A DNA stretch of 64,000 nt from Motiliproteus sp. SC1-56 (GCF_017309075.1 NZ_JAEMGS010000007.1:124001-188000); one strand, 5' to 3'. Positions 1-10,945 are shown, counted from the first letter of the stretch. Notes: generated by a model from the letters alone, not told the origin. Made by a program: numbers and translations.

Positions 1-19
1 GGCGGCCGGGAACGAGTGA
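1..19 (+). CDS. C-terminal end of upstream gene, probably recA (partial)
   Basis: The first bases read as the last five codons (Ala-Ala-Gly-Asn-Glu) and a TGA stop, ending 16 bases before recX. In gammaproteobacteria recA normally lies directly upstream of recX, so this is most likely the recA 3' end. The identification rests on synteny alone because too few residues are visible. Confidence 0.4.
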
Positions 20-35
20 AACCCAGGGGGATATC

Positions 36-494
36 TTGGAGGTAGAGCAGGAATTATACGAGGTGGCGATCGGGTTGCTGGCGCGTCGCGAGCACAGCCG
101 CCGCGAGTTGAGCGACAAACTGCGTGGCCGTGCCGGCGACGGGGGCGCGCTGGACAGGGTGCTCGACCGTCTGGCGGAGGAGGGGCTGCAGAGTGACGTG
201 CGTTTCGCCGCAAGCTTTGTTCGAGCCCGGGTGGAGCGGGGACAGGGCAGCCTGCGCATTCGCCAGGAACTGGGCCAGAAGGGGGTGGATAGCGAGACCC
301 AGGCCTTGGCGCTGGAGGATTGCGAGGTGGATTGGTTCGAACGGGCGCTGGCGGTCAAGGTCAAGCGTTTTGGTGGGGCACCGCCTGAGGATCGGCGTGA
401 ATATGCCCGTCAGGCGCGTTTTCTCAGCTATCGCGGCTTTACCGGCGAGCAGGTGCAGTACGCGCTCGAGAACCGGGACGCGCTGGATTTTTGA
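36..494 (+). CDS. recX: Regulatory protein RecX
   Basis: RecX binds RecA filaments and limits recombinase and coprotease activity. The 152-residue product has the usual size and the all-helical three-repeat character. An N-terminal segment contains LARREHSRRELSDKL, and a later segment contains the QELGQKGVD-type RecX motif. The start is a TTG at 36, preceded by the purine-rich stretch AGGGGGA; no better ATG exists. It sits between the presumed recA end and alaS, the classic order, and is probably co-transcribed with recA. A terminator-like hairpin follows the stop. Confidence 0.9.
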   Translation: MEVEQELYEVAIGLLARREHSRRELSDKLRGRAGDGGALDRVLDRLAEEGLQSDVRFAASFVRARVERGQGSLRIRQELGQKGVDSETQALALEDCEVDWFERALAVKVKRFGGAPPEDRREYARQARFLSYRGFTGEQVQYALENRDALDF

Positions 495-509
495 AGTGGC
501 ACGATACGG

Positions 510-540
510 CGCAAAGCTGACGCTTGCGGGTGTTTTTTTA
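510..540 (+). terminator. Possible intrinsic terminator after recX
   Basis: A short stem (CGCAA at 510-514 with TTGCG at 524-528) is followed by a run of seven T at 533-539. The stem is only five pairs, so this is tentative. Its place 16 bases after the recX stop fits the end of a recA-recX transcript. Confidence 0.4.
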
Positions 541-1105
541 GGCTCATTTTCGGCGTGTAGGCGAAGTTTTATTCCGCCCCGGCCGGGCGGGATAAGGGGA
601 TGCGTCGCCATCCCCTTATCGATCCCCGGCGACCCCTACGAAACCGCCCTGACGGGTACGCGCCTTCGGCGCTATAACAGTCACCCTGGGCTGAGCGACG
701 CGGCATCCCTGCCGCGGCGCCCAGGACCGTCATCCATGACGGCCCCCTTCGGGCCTGATCAGGCTGCCTGTTATCGGTTTCGAAAGGGAACTAGGTGCTG
801 CCGGCAGGAACGGTGCTCCCTGCGACAGTTTGTAAGCTTTCGAGCTATAGAGAATGAGGTGAGGCTGGCACCCGGCCCTCCTATCAATCGATGAAAGCCA
901 AGCTGAAAATGGCCCGAAGGGGATCGTCAGGGATGACGATCCGGCCATCCGTGCCGGGGATGGCGCGTATGGCCGCCTCAGTTTGGCTTTCATAGCGCCG
1001 CAGGCGCGTACCCGCAGGGCGATTGATTGGGGCGCGCTTTTCTTTGGTTCGGTTTCTTTTGCGCGTGCAAAAGAAATGAACGCGCCCGGGTGGGCGCAAC
1101 AAAAG
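541..1105 (+). repeat. Structured dispersed repeat, copy A
   Basis: This stretch has no convincing gene. It aligns, with divergence, to the reverse complement of 41,091-41,661 over almost its full length; the poorest match is the middle part (about 770-880). It is a chain of hairpins: 591-620 (12-bp stem), about 691-716, 727-742, 921-942, about 944-966, 1053-1076 and 1084-1099. Several stems differ in sequence from copy B but remain paired. I do not recognise the family. Open frames over it look spurious. Confidence 0.8.
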
Positions 1106-1409
1106 CTATCGAACCACTCGGCAAAGCAGGTTGAACCACCCAAACCAACCGCCCCACCTAGGCATCCAAAAAGGTCCGCTTCGCGCCGATAGTGACAGTT
1201 GTTTCCCTTGGATAACAACCAACCATAGAAAGGCGTCCAAAGTGCCTATTTTTAACCGAACGCGTAGTTTCCTTCGCTCCGGGGCAGGCTGTATACTATT
1301 GCGTTTTTGCAACTCCGGCGCCGGATGTGGTATTTACCGGCGGGTCGGGGCGAGATAGTCCAATCCGTCCCGTTTTTGATGTTATTGCTTTTGTCGGTGC
1401 ACGTACTTT
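1106..1409 (+). promoter_or_regulatory. alaS leader with candidate sigma-70 -10 element
   Basis: This non-coding stretch lies between repeat copy A and alaS. A TATACT hexamer at 1292-1297 is the best -10 candidate. No convincing -35 lies 16-18 bases upstream. Nothing else was identified in the segment. Confidence 0.35.
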
Positions 1410-4037
<2,628 letters not shown>

Positions 4038-4067
4038 GGACGGGCCCCGAGTAGAGATAGAGCAAAG

Positions 4068-5306
4068 ATGGCACTGATTGTTCAGAAGTACGGCGGAACC
4101 TCGGTAGGCAGCGTCGAGCGTATTCAGGCGGTGGCCGACAAGGTCTGTGGGTTCCGCCAGCGCGGCGACGACGTGGTGGTGGTTGTTTCGGCAATGAGCG
4201 GCGAGACCAATCGCCTGATCGCCCTGGCCAAGGAGATGCAGACGCGTCCCTCGTCCCGGGAGATGGATGTGCTGGTCTCCACCGGGGAGCAGGTGACCAT
4301 CGCGCTGTTGTGCATGGCCCTGGAGGAGCGGGGCTGTCCTGCCCGTTCCTATACCGGCGGGCAGGTGCGCATCCTGACCGACAGTGCCCACACCAAGGCG
4401 CGCATCCAGGACATCGATGACCAGCCCATTCGGGCCGACCTCAAGGCCGGTCGCGTGGTGGTGGTGGCCGGCTTCCAGGGAGTCGATGAGCAGGGTAATA
4501 TCACGACCCTCGGCCGGGGCGGCTCCGATACCACCGGGGTGGCGCTGGCCGCGGCGCTGAAGGCCGACGAGTGCCAGATTTACACCGACGTCGACGGCGT
4601 CTATACCACCGACCCGCGAGTCGTTGAGGGGGCGCGCCGACTGGACAAGATCACCTTTGAGGAGATGCTGGAGATGGCCAGCCTGGGCTCCAAGGTGTTG
4701 CAGATTCGGGCTGTGGAGTTCGCCGGCAAGTACAACGTACCCCTGCGGGTGCTGCACAGTTTTCAAGAGGGTCCCGGGACCCTGATCACCATAGAGGATG
4801 AGAGCGCAGTGGAAAAGCCGGTTATTTCTGGAATCGCGTTCAACCGCGACGAAGCCAAACTCACTGTATTGGGTGTGCCCGATATTCCCGGTGTCGCCAG
4901 CCGCATTCTCGGTCCTGTGAGCGACGCCAATATCGAAGTCGACATGATCGTGCAGAATGTGGCGGAGGATAAGACCACGGATTTCACCTTCACGGTCCAC
5001 CGCAACGACTTCGAAAAGGCCGAGGAGATTCTCCAGGGCGTGGCCCAGGAGCTCGGTGCCCGGGAGATCTCAGGCAACAACAAAATTGCCAAGCTTTCCA
5101 TCGTCGGCGTGGGTATGCGTTCGCACGCCGGTGTCGCCAGCAAGATGTTCGCAGCGTTGGCCAAGGAGGCGATCAACATCCAGTTGATTTCGACCTCCGA
5201 GATAAAGGTATCGGTGATCATTGCCGAAAAGTATCTGGAGCTGGCTGTACGCTCCCTGCACTCCGCTTTCGAGCTGGATGCGCCGGAAGTTGTCAGCGAG
5301 TCCTGA
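4068..5306 (+). CDS. lysC: Aspartate kinase
   Basis: The enzyme phosphorylates aspartate, the first step towards lysine, threonine, methionine and diaminopimelate. The 412-residue protein starts with the kinase signature KYGGTSVGS at residues 7-15. It has an amino-acid-kinase domain to about residue 245. Two ACT regulatory domains follow (for example LTVLGVPDIPG and LSIVGVGMRSH), as in the alpha-type monofunctional enzymes that are feedback-regulated by Lys and Thr. It lies in the conserved alaS-lysC-csrA order. A GC-rich hairpin (about 5317-5338) follows the stop without a T run. Confidence 0.97.
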   Translation: MALIVQKYGGTSVGSVERIQAVADKVCGFRQRGDDVVVVVSAMSGETNRLIALAKEMQTRPSSREMDVLVSTGEQVTIALLCMALEERGCPARSYTGGQVRILTDSAHTKARIQDIDDQPIRADLKAGRVVVVAGFQGVDEQGNITTLGRGGSDTTGVALAAALKADECQIYTDVDGVYTTDPRVVEGARRLDKITFEEMLEMASLGSKVLQIRAVEFAGKYNVPLRVLHSFQEGPGTLITIEDESAVEKPVISGIAFNRDEAKLTVLGVPDIPGVASRILGPVSDANIEVDMIVQNVAEDKTTDFTFTVHRNDFEKAEEILQGVAQELGAREISGNNKIAKLSIVGVGMRSHAGVASKMFAALAKEAINIQLISTSEIKVSVIIAEKYLELAVRSLHSAFELDAPEVVSES

Positions 5307-5393
5307 TGGTAAGTAAGGAGGGCGTGGACAGGCCCTCCGCGTGTCCTATCTGGTATTTAATTTAACTGCAGTAGCTACAGTTCTGATGCCGTC

Positions 5394-5399
5394 TATACT
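5394..5399 (+). promoter_or_regulatory. Candidate csrA promoter -10 element
   Basis: TATACT lies 73 bases upstream of csrA in the lysC-csrA gap. No good -35 is visible at the right distance. A separate csrA promoter in this gap is common in relatives, so the site is listed with low confidence. Confidence 0.3.
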
Positions 5400-5471
5400 C
5401 AGTTCTAGTTCTGGGTATGGACCCCGCGGCCCAGTTGCTAGGGAGGCATCAAACTAGTTAAGGAGAGCTTT

Positions 5472-5657
5472 ATGTTAATTCTGACCCGCCGTGTGGGTGA
5501 AACATTGATGGTTGGAGATGATGTCACCGTGACCGTGTTGGGTGTAAAAGGTAACCAGGTACGCATCGGCGTCAATGCACCCAAAGACGTATCCGTTCAC
5601 CGTGAGGAGATTTATCAGCGCATTCAGAAAGAAAAAGAGAAGAGTCAGGAAGACTGA
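5472..5657 (+). CDS. csrA: Carbon storage regulator CsrA (RsmA)
   Basis: CsrA is a small dimeric RNA-binding protein. It controls translation and stability of mRNAs by binding GGA motifs, often in ribosome sites. It regulates carbon use, motility and biofilm formation. The 61-residue product begins [24 protein letters not shown] and keeps the [10 protein letters not shown] segment, so it is full length. The ribosome site AAGGAGA upstream of the ATG itself contains a GGA, compatible with the known autoregulation of csrA. It sits between lysC and tRNA-Ser, the usual gammaproteobacterial place. Confidence 0.98.
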   Translation: MLILTRRVGETLMVGDDVTVTVLGVKGNQVRIGVNAPKDVSVHREEIYQRIQKEKEKSQED

Positions 5658-5723
5658 TTGGATTTTTCTGCATTTATTCTTTTATTTCTATAAGCGATTC
5701 GGTACTATACGCGCCGTTGTCGC

Positions 5724-5813
5724 GGTGAGGTGGCCGAGTGGCTGAAGGCGCGCCCCTGCTAAGGGCGTATACCTTAACGGGTATCGAGGGTTCGAATCCC
5801 TCCCTCACCGCCA
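5724..5813 (+). tRNA. tRNA-Ser(GCT)
   Basis: This is a 90-nt type II tRNA with a long variable arm. The acceptor strand GGTGAGG pairs with CCTCACC, followed by discriminator G and an encoded CCA. The anticodon loop CTGCTAA on a CGCCC/GGGCG stem gives anticodon GCT, reading AGC and AGU. Confidence 0.97.
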
Positions 5814-5825
5814 TCACGACATTGC

Positions 5826-5902
5826 GGACCCGTAGCTCAGCTGGATAGAGTACCTGGCTACGAACCAGGCGGTCAGAGGTTCGAATCCTCTCGGGTCCGC
5901 CA
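5826..5902 (+). tRNA. tRNA-Arg(ACG), first copy
   Basis: A 77-nt tRNA with acceptor GGACCCG/CGGGTCC, discriminator G and encoded CCA. The anticodon loop CTACGAA on stem CCTGG/CCAGG gives ACG, normally edited to ICG. It differs from the next copy at acceptor pair 2-71 only (G-C here, C-G there). Confidence 0.97.
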
Positions 5903-5944
5903 CCTAACAAAGATGTGTTGATCCGTCAGTGCATCGTCGCTTAA

Positions 5945-6021
5945 GCACCCGTAGCTCAGCTGGATAGAGTACCTGGCTACGAACCAGGCGGTCAGAGGTT
6001 CGAATCCTCTCGGGTGCGCCA
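5945..6021 (+). tRNA. tRNA-Arg(ACG), second copy
   Basis: A 77-nt near-duplicate of the preceding tRNA with acceptor GCACCCG/CGGGTGC, discriminator G and encoded CCA. The anticodon is ACG. The single acceptor difference is compensated on both strands. It probably shares a transcript with the two upstream tRNAs. Confidence 0.97.
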
Positions 6022-6027
6022 TACGAA

Positions 6028-6066
6028 AGAAAAGGCCCCTAGTGAAAACTAGGGGCCTTTTCTTTT
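6028..6066 (+). terminator. Intrinsic terminator after the tRNA cluster
   Basis: AAAAGGCCCCTAGT pairs with ACTAGGGGCCTTTT around a GAAA tetraloop, followed by CTTTTG. This is a strong, symmetrical terminator seven bases after the CCA of the second tRNA-Arg. Confidence 0.9.
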
Positions 6067-6425
6067 GTGCGTAGCTGAGGGCAGGTGAGAGCCTCTCGGG
6101 TTCGACGCGAGCGTAGCGAGCGAACGTCGCCATAGGCGACGGCCCCGAAGGGGTGAGGCGCTTAGCGCCGAATCATCCTCTCATATCTTGCTCAAGGAAA
6201 AGCCGCTCCTCGCTGTGAAAGTCGGGGGCCTTTTCTTTTGTGCGTAGTCGGGGGCAGGTGCGCACCGCTCAGGTTCGACGCGAGCGCAGCAAGCGAACGT
6301 TGCCATAGGTGGCGGCCCCGAACGGGTGAGGCGCTTAGCGCCGAATCATCCTCTCGAGTATCTCGCTCAAGGAAAAGTCGCTCCTTGCTGTGAAAACCAG
6401 GGGCCATTTCTTTCGTGCTCAGTCG
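6052..6425 (+). repeat. tRNA-linked ~174-bp tandem repeat (2 units plus a partial third)
   Basis: Units begin with GGGGCC at 6052, 6225 and 6400, a period of 173-175 bases. The third unit fades after about 25 bases. Each full unit starts with the 3' half of the tRNA terminator. It contains several short hairpins, such as 7-bp arms around ATA near 6126-6142, which persist in unit 2 with G-T wobbles. Each ends with CGAATCATCCTCTC (6169 and 6342), resembling the T-arm 3' end of tRNA-Arg (CGAATCCTCTC at 6001). No credible reading frame is present. The rest of the gap to thiI (6426-6545) shows nothing clear. Confidence 0.85.
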
Positions 6426-6545
6426 AGGGCTTTCTTTTTCGCCTCGCCGGACCTGCGAGGATAGTGACGCCCGAGGGCGGAGCGATTTGGCCCCCTGCCA
6501 AGGCTTCTGTATAATTTCTGACCTTTTCAAGCCAGAAGCCTTCCC

Positions 6546-7997
6546 ATGAAATTTATCGTCAAGCTGTTCCCCGAAATCACCATTAAGAGCAAGCCGGTTC
6601 GGCGTCGCTTTATTCAGCGCCTGCAGTCCAATATTCAGGTGATTCTGCGGCGTATCGACGAGGGGGCAAAGGTCAGTGGCCTCTGGGACAAGGTGGTGGT
6701 AGAAACCACCACCGAGCAGCCCGAGCAGTTGCAGGCGATGATTCAGGCCCTCTCCGAGACCCCGGGGGTCGCCTACTTTCTGCAAGTGACGGAGCATCCC
6801 CTGGGGAGCTTTCAGGAGGTCTTTGAGCTTGCACGGCAGGCCTGGGGCGAGGCCTTGGCGGGCAAGTCCTTTGTGGTCCGGGTCAAGCGCGCCGGCAAAC
6901 ACGAGTTTACCTCTAACGATCTGGAGCGTTACGTGGGCGGCGGCCTGTTGCAGCACACCGAGGCGGCCCGGGTCGACCTGCACAACCCGGATATGACGGT
7001 GAACCTGGAGGTGCGCGACCAGTCCCTCTACCTCGTCGAACGCCGCTATCCGGGCCTGGGGGGGTATCCCCTGGGTAGCCAGGATGGGGTCCTGTCGTTG
7101 ATTTCCGGCGGCTTTGACTCCACTGTTTCCAGTTACCTGACAATCAAACGCGGCTGCAAGACCCACTACTGCTTTTTTAACCTGGGCGGCGCGGCCCATG
7201 AAACCGGGGTCAAGCAGGTCTCTTACTATCTCTGGCGCCGATATGGCTCCTCCCACCGGGTCAAGTTCATCACCGTCCCCTTTGAAGAGGTCGTGGCGGA
7301 GATTCTGAAGTCGGTTCACCATTCCCAGATGGGGGTGGTGCTGAAGCGGATGATGCTGCGGGCCGCCGGTGAAGTGGCGGAGCGCCTGGGTATCGAAGCC
7401 CTGGTGACGGGGGAAAGTATCGCCCAGGTCTCAAGCCAGACTCTGCGCAACCTGTCGGTGATCGACAGCGTCAGCGATACGCTGGTGCTGCGCCCGCTGA
7501 TCACCTCGGATAAGCAGGACATCATTGACCTGGCGAAAGCCATCGGTACCTACGACTTTGCCAAGAGCATGCCCGAGTATTGCGGCGTCATCTCTGACCG
7601 GCCCACCACCCACGCCAAGCCCGAGCGCATTGTCGAGGAGGAGGAGAAGTTCGATTTCTCCGTGCTGGAGGAGGCCGTCGCCCAGGCCCAGGTTATGCGT
7701 ATCGACCAGATTGAGCAGCAGGCCCGCGAAGAGGTGGAGGTCGAGACCCGCGACCAGGTGCAGGCCTCAGAGGTCATCGTGGATGTGCGTCACCCCGACG
7801 AGGAGGAGCGCGACCCGTTGCAGGTGGATGGGGTTGAAATCATCAAGATTCCTTTCTATAGCCTGACCACCGAGTTTCCTAACCTGGACCCGCAGCGGGA
7901 ATACCTGCTCTATTGTGAGCGCGGTGTGATGAGTCAGCTGCACGCCCTTTACCTCAAGGAGCAGGGCCACGCAAACGTCAAGGTCTACCGCCCTTAA
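6546..7997 (+). CDS. thiI: tRNA 4-thiouridine synthase with rhodanese domain
   Basis: ThiI adenylates U8 of tRNA and transfers sulfur from IscS to make 4-thiouridine. In enterobacteria it also serves thiamine thiazole synthesis. The 483-residue protein has an N-terminal ferredoxin-like/THUMP part, a PP-loop SGGFDS at 187-192, and a C-terminal rhodanese domain with the sulfur-carrying Cys457 in YCERG. Cys346 in MPEYCGV matches the partner cysteine. The presence of the rhodanese domain places it in the long gammaproteobacterial form. It appears monocistronic. Confidence 0.97.
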   Translation: MKFIVKLFPEITIKSKPVRRRFIQRLQSNIQVILRRIDEGAKVSGLWDKVVVETTTEQPEQLQAMIQALSETPGVAYFLQVTEHPLGSFQEVFELARQAWGEALAGKSFVVRVKRAGKHEFTSNDLERYVGGGLLQHTEAARVDLHNPDMTVNLEVRDQSLYLVERRYPGLGGYPLGSQDGVLSLISGGFDSTVSSYLTIKRGCKTHYCFFNLGGAAHETGVKQVSYYLWRRYGSSHRVKFITVPFEEVVAEILKSVHHSQMGVVLKRMMLRAAGEVAERLGIEALVTGESIAQVSSQTLRNLSVIDSVSDTLVLRPLITSDKQDIIDLAKAIGTYDFAKSMPEYCGVISDRPTTHAKPERIVEEEEKFDFSVLEEAVAQAQVMRIDQIEQQAREEVEVETRDQVQASEVIVDVRHPDEEERDPLQVDGVEIIKIPFYSLTTEFPNLDPQREYLLYCERGVMSQLHALYLKEQGHANVKVYRP

Positions 7998-8034
7998 CTT
8001 GAAAAGGCGCCGCCGCCGTCGGCGCCGATAGGCC

Positions 8035-8958
8035 TCAGTAGCCCAGCAGCGCCTCCAGGTGGGCCTGGGCGCTGTAGGCCAGGGAAGAGGGGTTGTAGCC
8101 CCCTTCCAGCACCGACACCACACGATTACCCGAGTAGATTCGGGCGGTGTCGAGAATCAGCTGGGTGACCCAGCGATAATCCTCTTCGTTGAGCTTCAGG
8201 TCCGCCATGGGGTCTTCCCAGTGGGCGTCGAACCCTGCCGAGATAAAGATCATGTCCGGCTTGTGGGCCTGCAGTGCGGGCAGCCAGCGGGACTCGACCG
8301 CATGGCGAAACGCGGTGCCGTCACTGTTGGCCGGAAGCGGGCAGTTGACGATATTGGGGCGTTCCAGGGTGCTGTAGCGTTCGGGGTAAAAGGGGTGCTG
8401 GAAGGTGGAGCAGACCAGCACTTCCGGGCGGTCTTTGAAAATATCCACCGTGCCGTTGCCGTGGTGGACGTCAAAGTCGAGCACGGCGACCCGTTCAATG
8501 CCCGGCTGTGCGAGCGCGTGCAGGGCGCCGATGGCGACGTTGTTATAGAAGCAGAACCCCATCGCCATGTTGTGTTCGGCGTGGTGTCCGGGGGGGCGCA
8601 CCGCGCAGAAGGCGTTGTCGCTCTTGCCGGCCAGGACCCGGTTGGTGGCCAGGATGGTGCCGCCCACCGCGAGGCTTGCCGCGTGCAGCGACTGGGGGCA
8701 GAGGGCCGTGTCCTCATCGGTATAGACGACCCCCTTCTCGGGCAGCCGCATTTGCAGGCGCTTGGGGTGGAGGGGGTTGTGGGCCAGGTGGATCTGGTCT
8801 GGGGTCGCGTGCACCGCGTCCATCTGTACCAGGTGCTCGTTAAGGCCGCTGCGTTCGATCTGGCGGGCGATGGCCAGCAGCCGGATGGGGCTCTCCGGGT
8901 GCTCCGGTCCCATGTTGTGGAGGCCGCAGTCCTGATGGCTGATATAGGTCGTGACCAT
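8035..8958 (-). CDS. Histone deacetylase family protein (AcuC/APAH-like)
   Basis: This is a 307-residue member of the arginase-deacetylase fold superfamily, which includes HDACs, acetylpolyamine amidohydrolase and AcuC. Visible zinc and catalytic motifs are RPPGHHAE, DFDVHHGNGT, SAGFDAH and EGGYN, in the right order, so it should be catalytically competent. The substrate cannot be deduced; acetylated lysines (as for AcuC acting on Acs) or acetylpolyamines are candidates. No signal peptide is seen, so it is cytoplasmic. It converges with thiI and diverges from the receiver/TPR gene. A purine-rich AAGAAG precedes the ATG. Confidence 0.88.
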   Translation of the reverse strand: MVTTYISHQDCGLHNMGPEHPESPIRLLAIARQIERSGLNEHLVQMDAVHATPDQIHLAHNPLHPKRLQMRLPEKGVVYTDEDTALCPQSLHAASLAVGGTILATNRVLAGKSDNAFCAVRPPGHHAEHNMAMGFCFYNNVAIGALHALAQPGIERVAVLDFDVHHGNGTVDIFKDRPEVLVCSTFQHPFYPERYSTLERPNIVNCPLPANSDGTAFRHAVESRWLPALQAHKPDMIFISAGFDAHWEDPMADLKLNEEDYRWVTQLILDTARIYSGNRVVSVLEGGYNPSSLAYSAQAHLEALLGY

Positions 8959-9184
8959 GGATTACTTCTTATTGGTTTGCAAGCCGCCCAGTTTAAAAGA
9001 TTCGCTGCGGCGGCTCGCTTAGTCAAAGGTCTCATAGCGGGGGCGGGTAGCCCTCTGTTTGCAGCCTATCACATCGCTGCGTCCCCGGTCTGCCGCTTGC
9101 CTTTGATTGCTTCGCCGTGACCAAAAAGCTATCTTTTGAGGCGCCGACGTTGCCTCTCTAGTTGCCTGTGATCCGGAGCCCGCT

Positions 9185-10801
9185 TTGCCCGCCCCCATTG
9201 ATTATGCCTCTCTCAAGGTACTGCTGATCGATAGTAGCGGCAATTTTCGCGCCACCATCAAGCGGATGCTTGAGGATATCGGGTTCAAGCAGGTGACCGC
9301 AGAGACCATCAGTCCCGCGGTGATCGACTGGGTGAGCGAGGGCGATTACGATCTTATTCTGATCGGCCACAATATTCAGGACCGCTACTCCGGGCTGCAG
9401 TTGCTGGAGGAGGCTCGGTATCGCGGGGTGATCAAGCCCACCTGCTCCTGGGTGCTGATGACCAGCGACGCTTCCCAACAGTCGGTGCTGTTCGCCATTG
9501 AGATTCAGCCCGACGAGGTGCTGACCAAACCTTTTACCATGGTCCAGTTGCGCCGGCGCCTGCAGCACCTGTGCCGCCGCCGCGCCGCGCTGGCGCCGAT
9601 CGAACGTGCGGTGGAGCGGGGGGCTGTGAACCGTGCGATCAGCCTGTGTGACACGGTGCTGCCCAAGTCCGATCCCAACTACACCCAGGCGCAGCTGATC
9701 AAGGGGCGCCTGTTGCTGGACAGCGGCGACTACACTGCCGCCAAGGCGATTTTCGAGCGCTATTACTGGAGCACCCAGGATCTGCAGCCGGGCTACTTCC
9801 TGGCCCGTTGTCACTTCCTGCTGGGGGAGTATGAAACGGCGCAGCAGCTCCTGGAGCGGCTGATTGCCGAGCATGACCTGCTGACCCCCGCCTATGACCT
9901 GCTGGCCCAGGTTCTTGAGGCCACGGGCAACCCTCTCGAGGCCCAGGAGGTGCTGCGCAAGGGGGCGCAGCGGTCGCCACTGGGGATGGGGCGCCAGCTT
10001 GAGCTGGGACGCTTGGGAACCCTGAACCAGGATCTGTCGGTGGCGGAGCACGCCTACCGCAAGGCGGTTCAGCTCTGTGAGCAGAGCTGTCATGCCAGCC
10101 CCGTCCCGTTTCTGCAGCTGGCCAACGTGCATCGCCTTCAGGCCCTTGAGAGCGGCGGCGCAGAGCGCCGGGATCATATCATCGAGGTCGAGCGCCTGCT
10201 GGAACGGGCTCAGCGGCGCTTTCGCGACGATTCACGCCTGGCGGTGCAGACCCAGTTGGTGAAGGGGCAACTGCACGAGGATCTGAAGGAGCCCGATCAG
10301 GCGCAACAGTGTTACCAGGAGGCGCATCGGCTGGCGGCGGCAGTCGAGGGCGAGGTGGACATTGAACAAATGCGCCAACGAATCCTGGCGCCGCCCTCGC
10401 CGCACCCGGCGCCTCCGCCGGCTGCTGTGGCGCAGGTCCCAGAGAGCGGGGAGAAACCCGCTCAGGATCCGGTGATGAGCCGCAAGGTCAACCGCATCGG
10501 GGTGCGCAACTACCTGGCGGGCAAGCCCAGCCAGGCGATTCGTTATTTTGGTTTGGCCTTCGAGTACGATGCCCAGAACGGGGAGGCACTGCTGAACCTG
10601 GCCCAGCTGTTCCTGGAGGCGGCGCGGGACACGCCCAGTCGCAGTCAGGAGCGGATGCGCATGTTCCAGCGCTACATCCGCCTGGCGCAACGGCTGCCCC
10701 TTACCGGTGCTCACAAGGAGAAGCTGGAGCGGCTGCGCCGTTTGGGGTTCCTCTCCCTGGAAGAGCTGCCGGAGGGGCCCTTGGGCCAGCTGTTGAGGTA
10801 G
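9185..10801 (+). CDS. Degenerate receiver domain protein with TPR repeats
   Basis: The 538-residue protein has a CheY-like receiver at residues 10-125, then TPR-like helical repeats (for example 130-260 and 435-520). A Pro/Ala-rich linker lies near 400-420. The receiver keeps the KPF motif, but the usual phospho-acceptor Asp position reads LILIGHN (Gly61-His62), and only one acid (Asp16) remains in the acidic pocket. It is therefore unlikely to be phosphorylated normally and may act as a scaffold. The start is TTG at 9185 with a GGAG upstream. Its partner is unknown; nearby PilZ and HDOD genes suggest signalling. Confidence 0.8.
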   Translation: MPAPIDYASLKVLLIDSSGNFRATIKRMLEDIGFKQVTAETISPAVIDWVSEGDYDLILIGHNIQDRYSGLQLLEEARYRGVIKPTCSWVLMTSDASQQSVLFAIEIQPDEVLTKPFTMVQLRRRLQHLCRRRAALAPIERAVERGAVNRAISLCDTVLPKSDPNYTQAQLIKGRLLLDSGDYTAAKAIFERYYWSTQDLQPGYFLARCHFLLGEYETAQQLLERLIAEHDLLTPAYDLLAQVLEATGNPLEAQEVLRKGAQRSPLGMGRQLELGRLGTLNQDLSVAEHAYRKAVQLCEQSCHASPVPFLQLANVHRLQALESGGAERRDHIIEVERLLERAQRRFRDDSRLAVQTQLVKGQLHEDLKEPDQAQQCYQEAHRLAAAVEGEVDIEQMRQRILAPPSPHPAPPPAAVAQVPESGEKPAQDPVMSRKVNRIGVRNYLAGKPSQAIRYFGLAFEYDAQNGEALLNLAQLFLEAARDTPSRSQERMRMFQRYIRLAQRLPLTGAHKEKLERLRRLGFLSLEELPEGPLGQLLR

Positions 10802-10945
10802 TTCGCGGGAAGCGCCCGGACAAGGGGGCGAGGAGGCGGTCTGGAGTGGGCGGGCAGGCCAAACGCTAGACCTAGGTCAACGCTCGGATACCCGGCATCA
10901 ACTATAGTGGAGTGGCATGCATCATTGTGAGTTGGGGGAAGTGCT

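Noticed and set aside
730-1218. Open frames on both strands across the dispersed repeat (also at 40949-41437)
   Set aside because: They share peptide similarity only because the DNA is repeated. They lack ribosome sites and run through the hairpins. Compensating stem changes favour a structural, non-coding role.
10869-10878. GACCTAGGTC palindrome upstream of the PilZ gene, sharing CTAGGTCAA with the flgB leader (16946-16954)
   Set aside because: The match is nine bases with no common position relative to promoters, so it could be chance.
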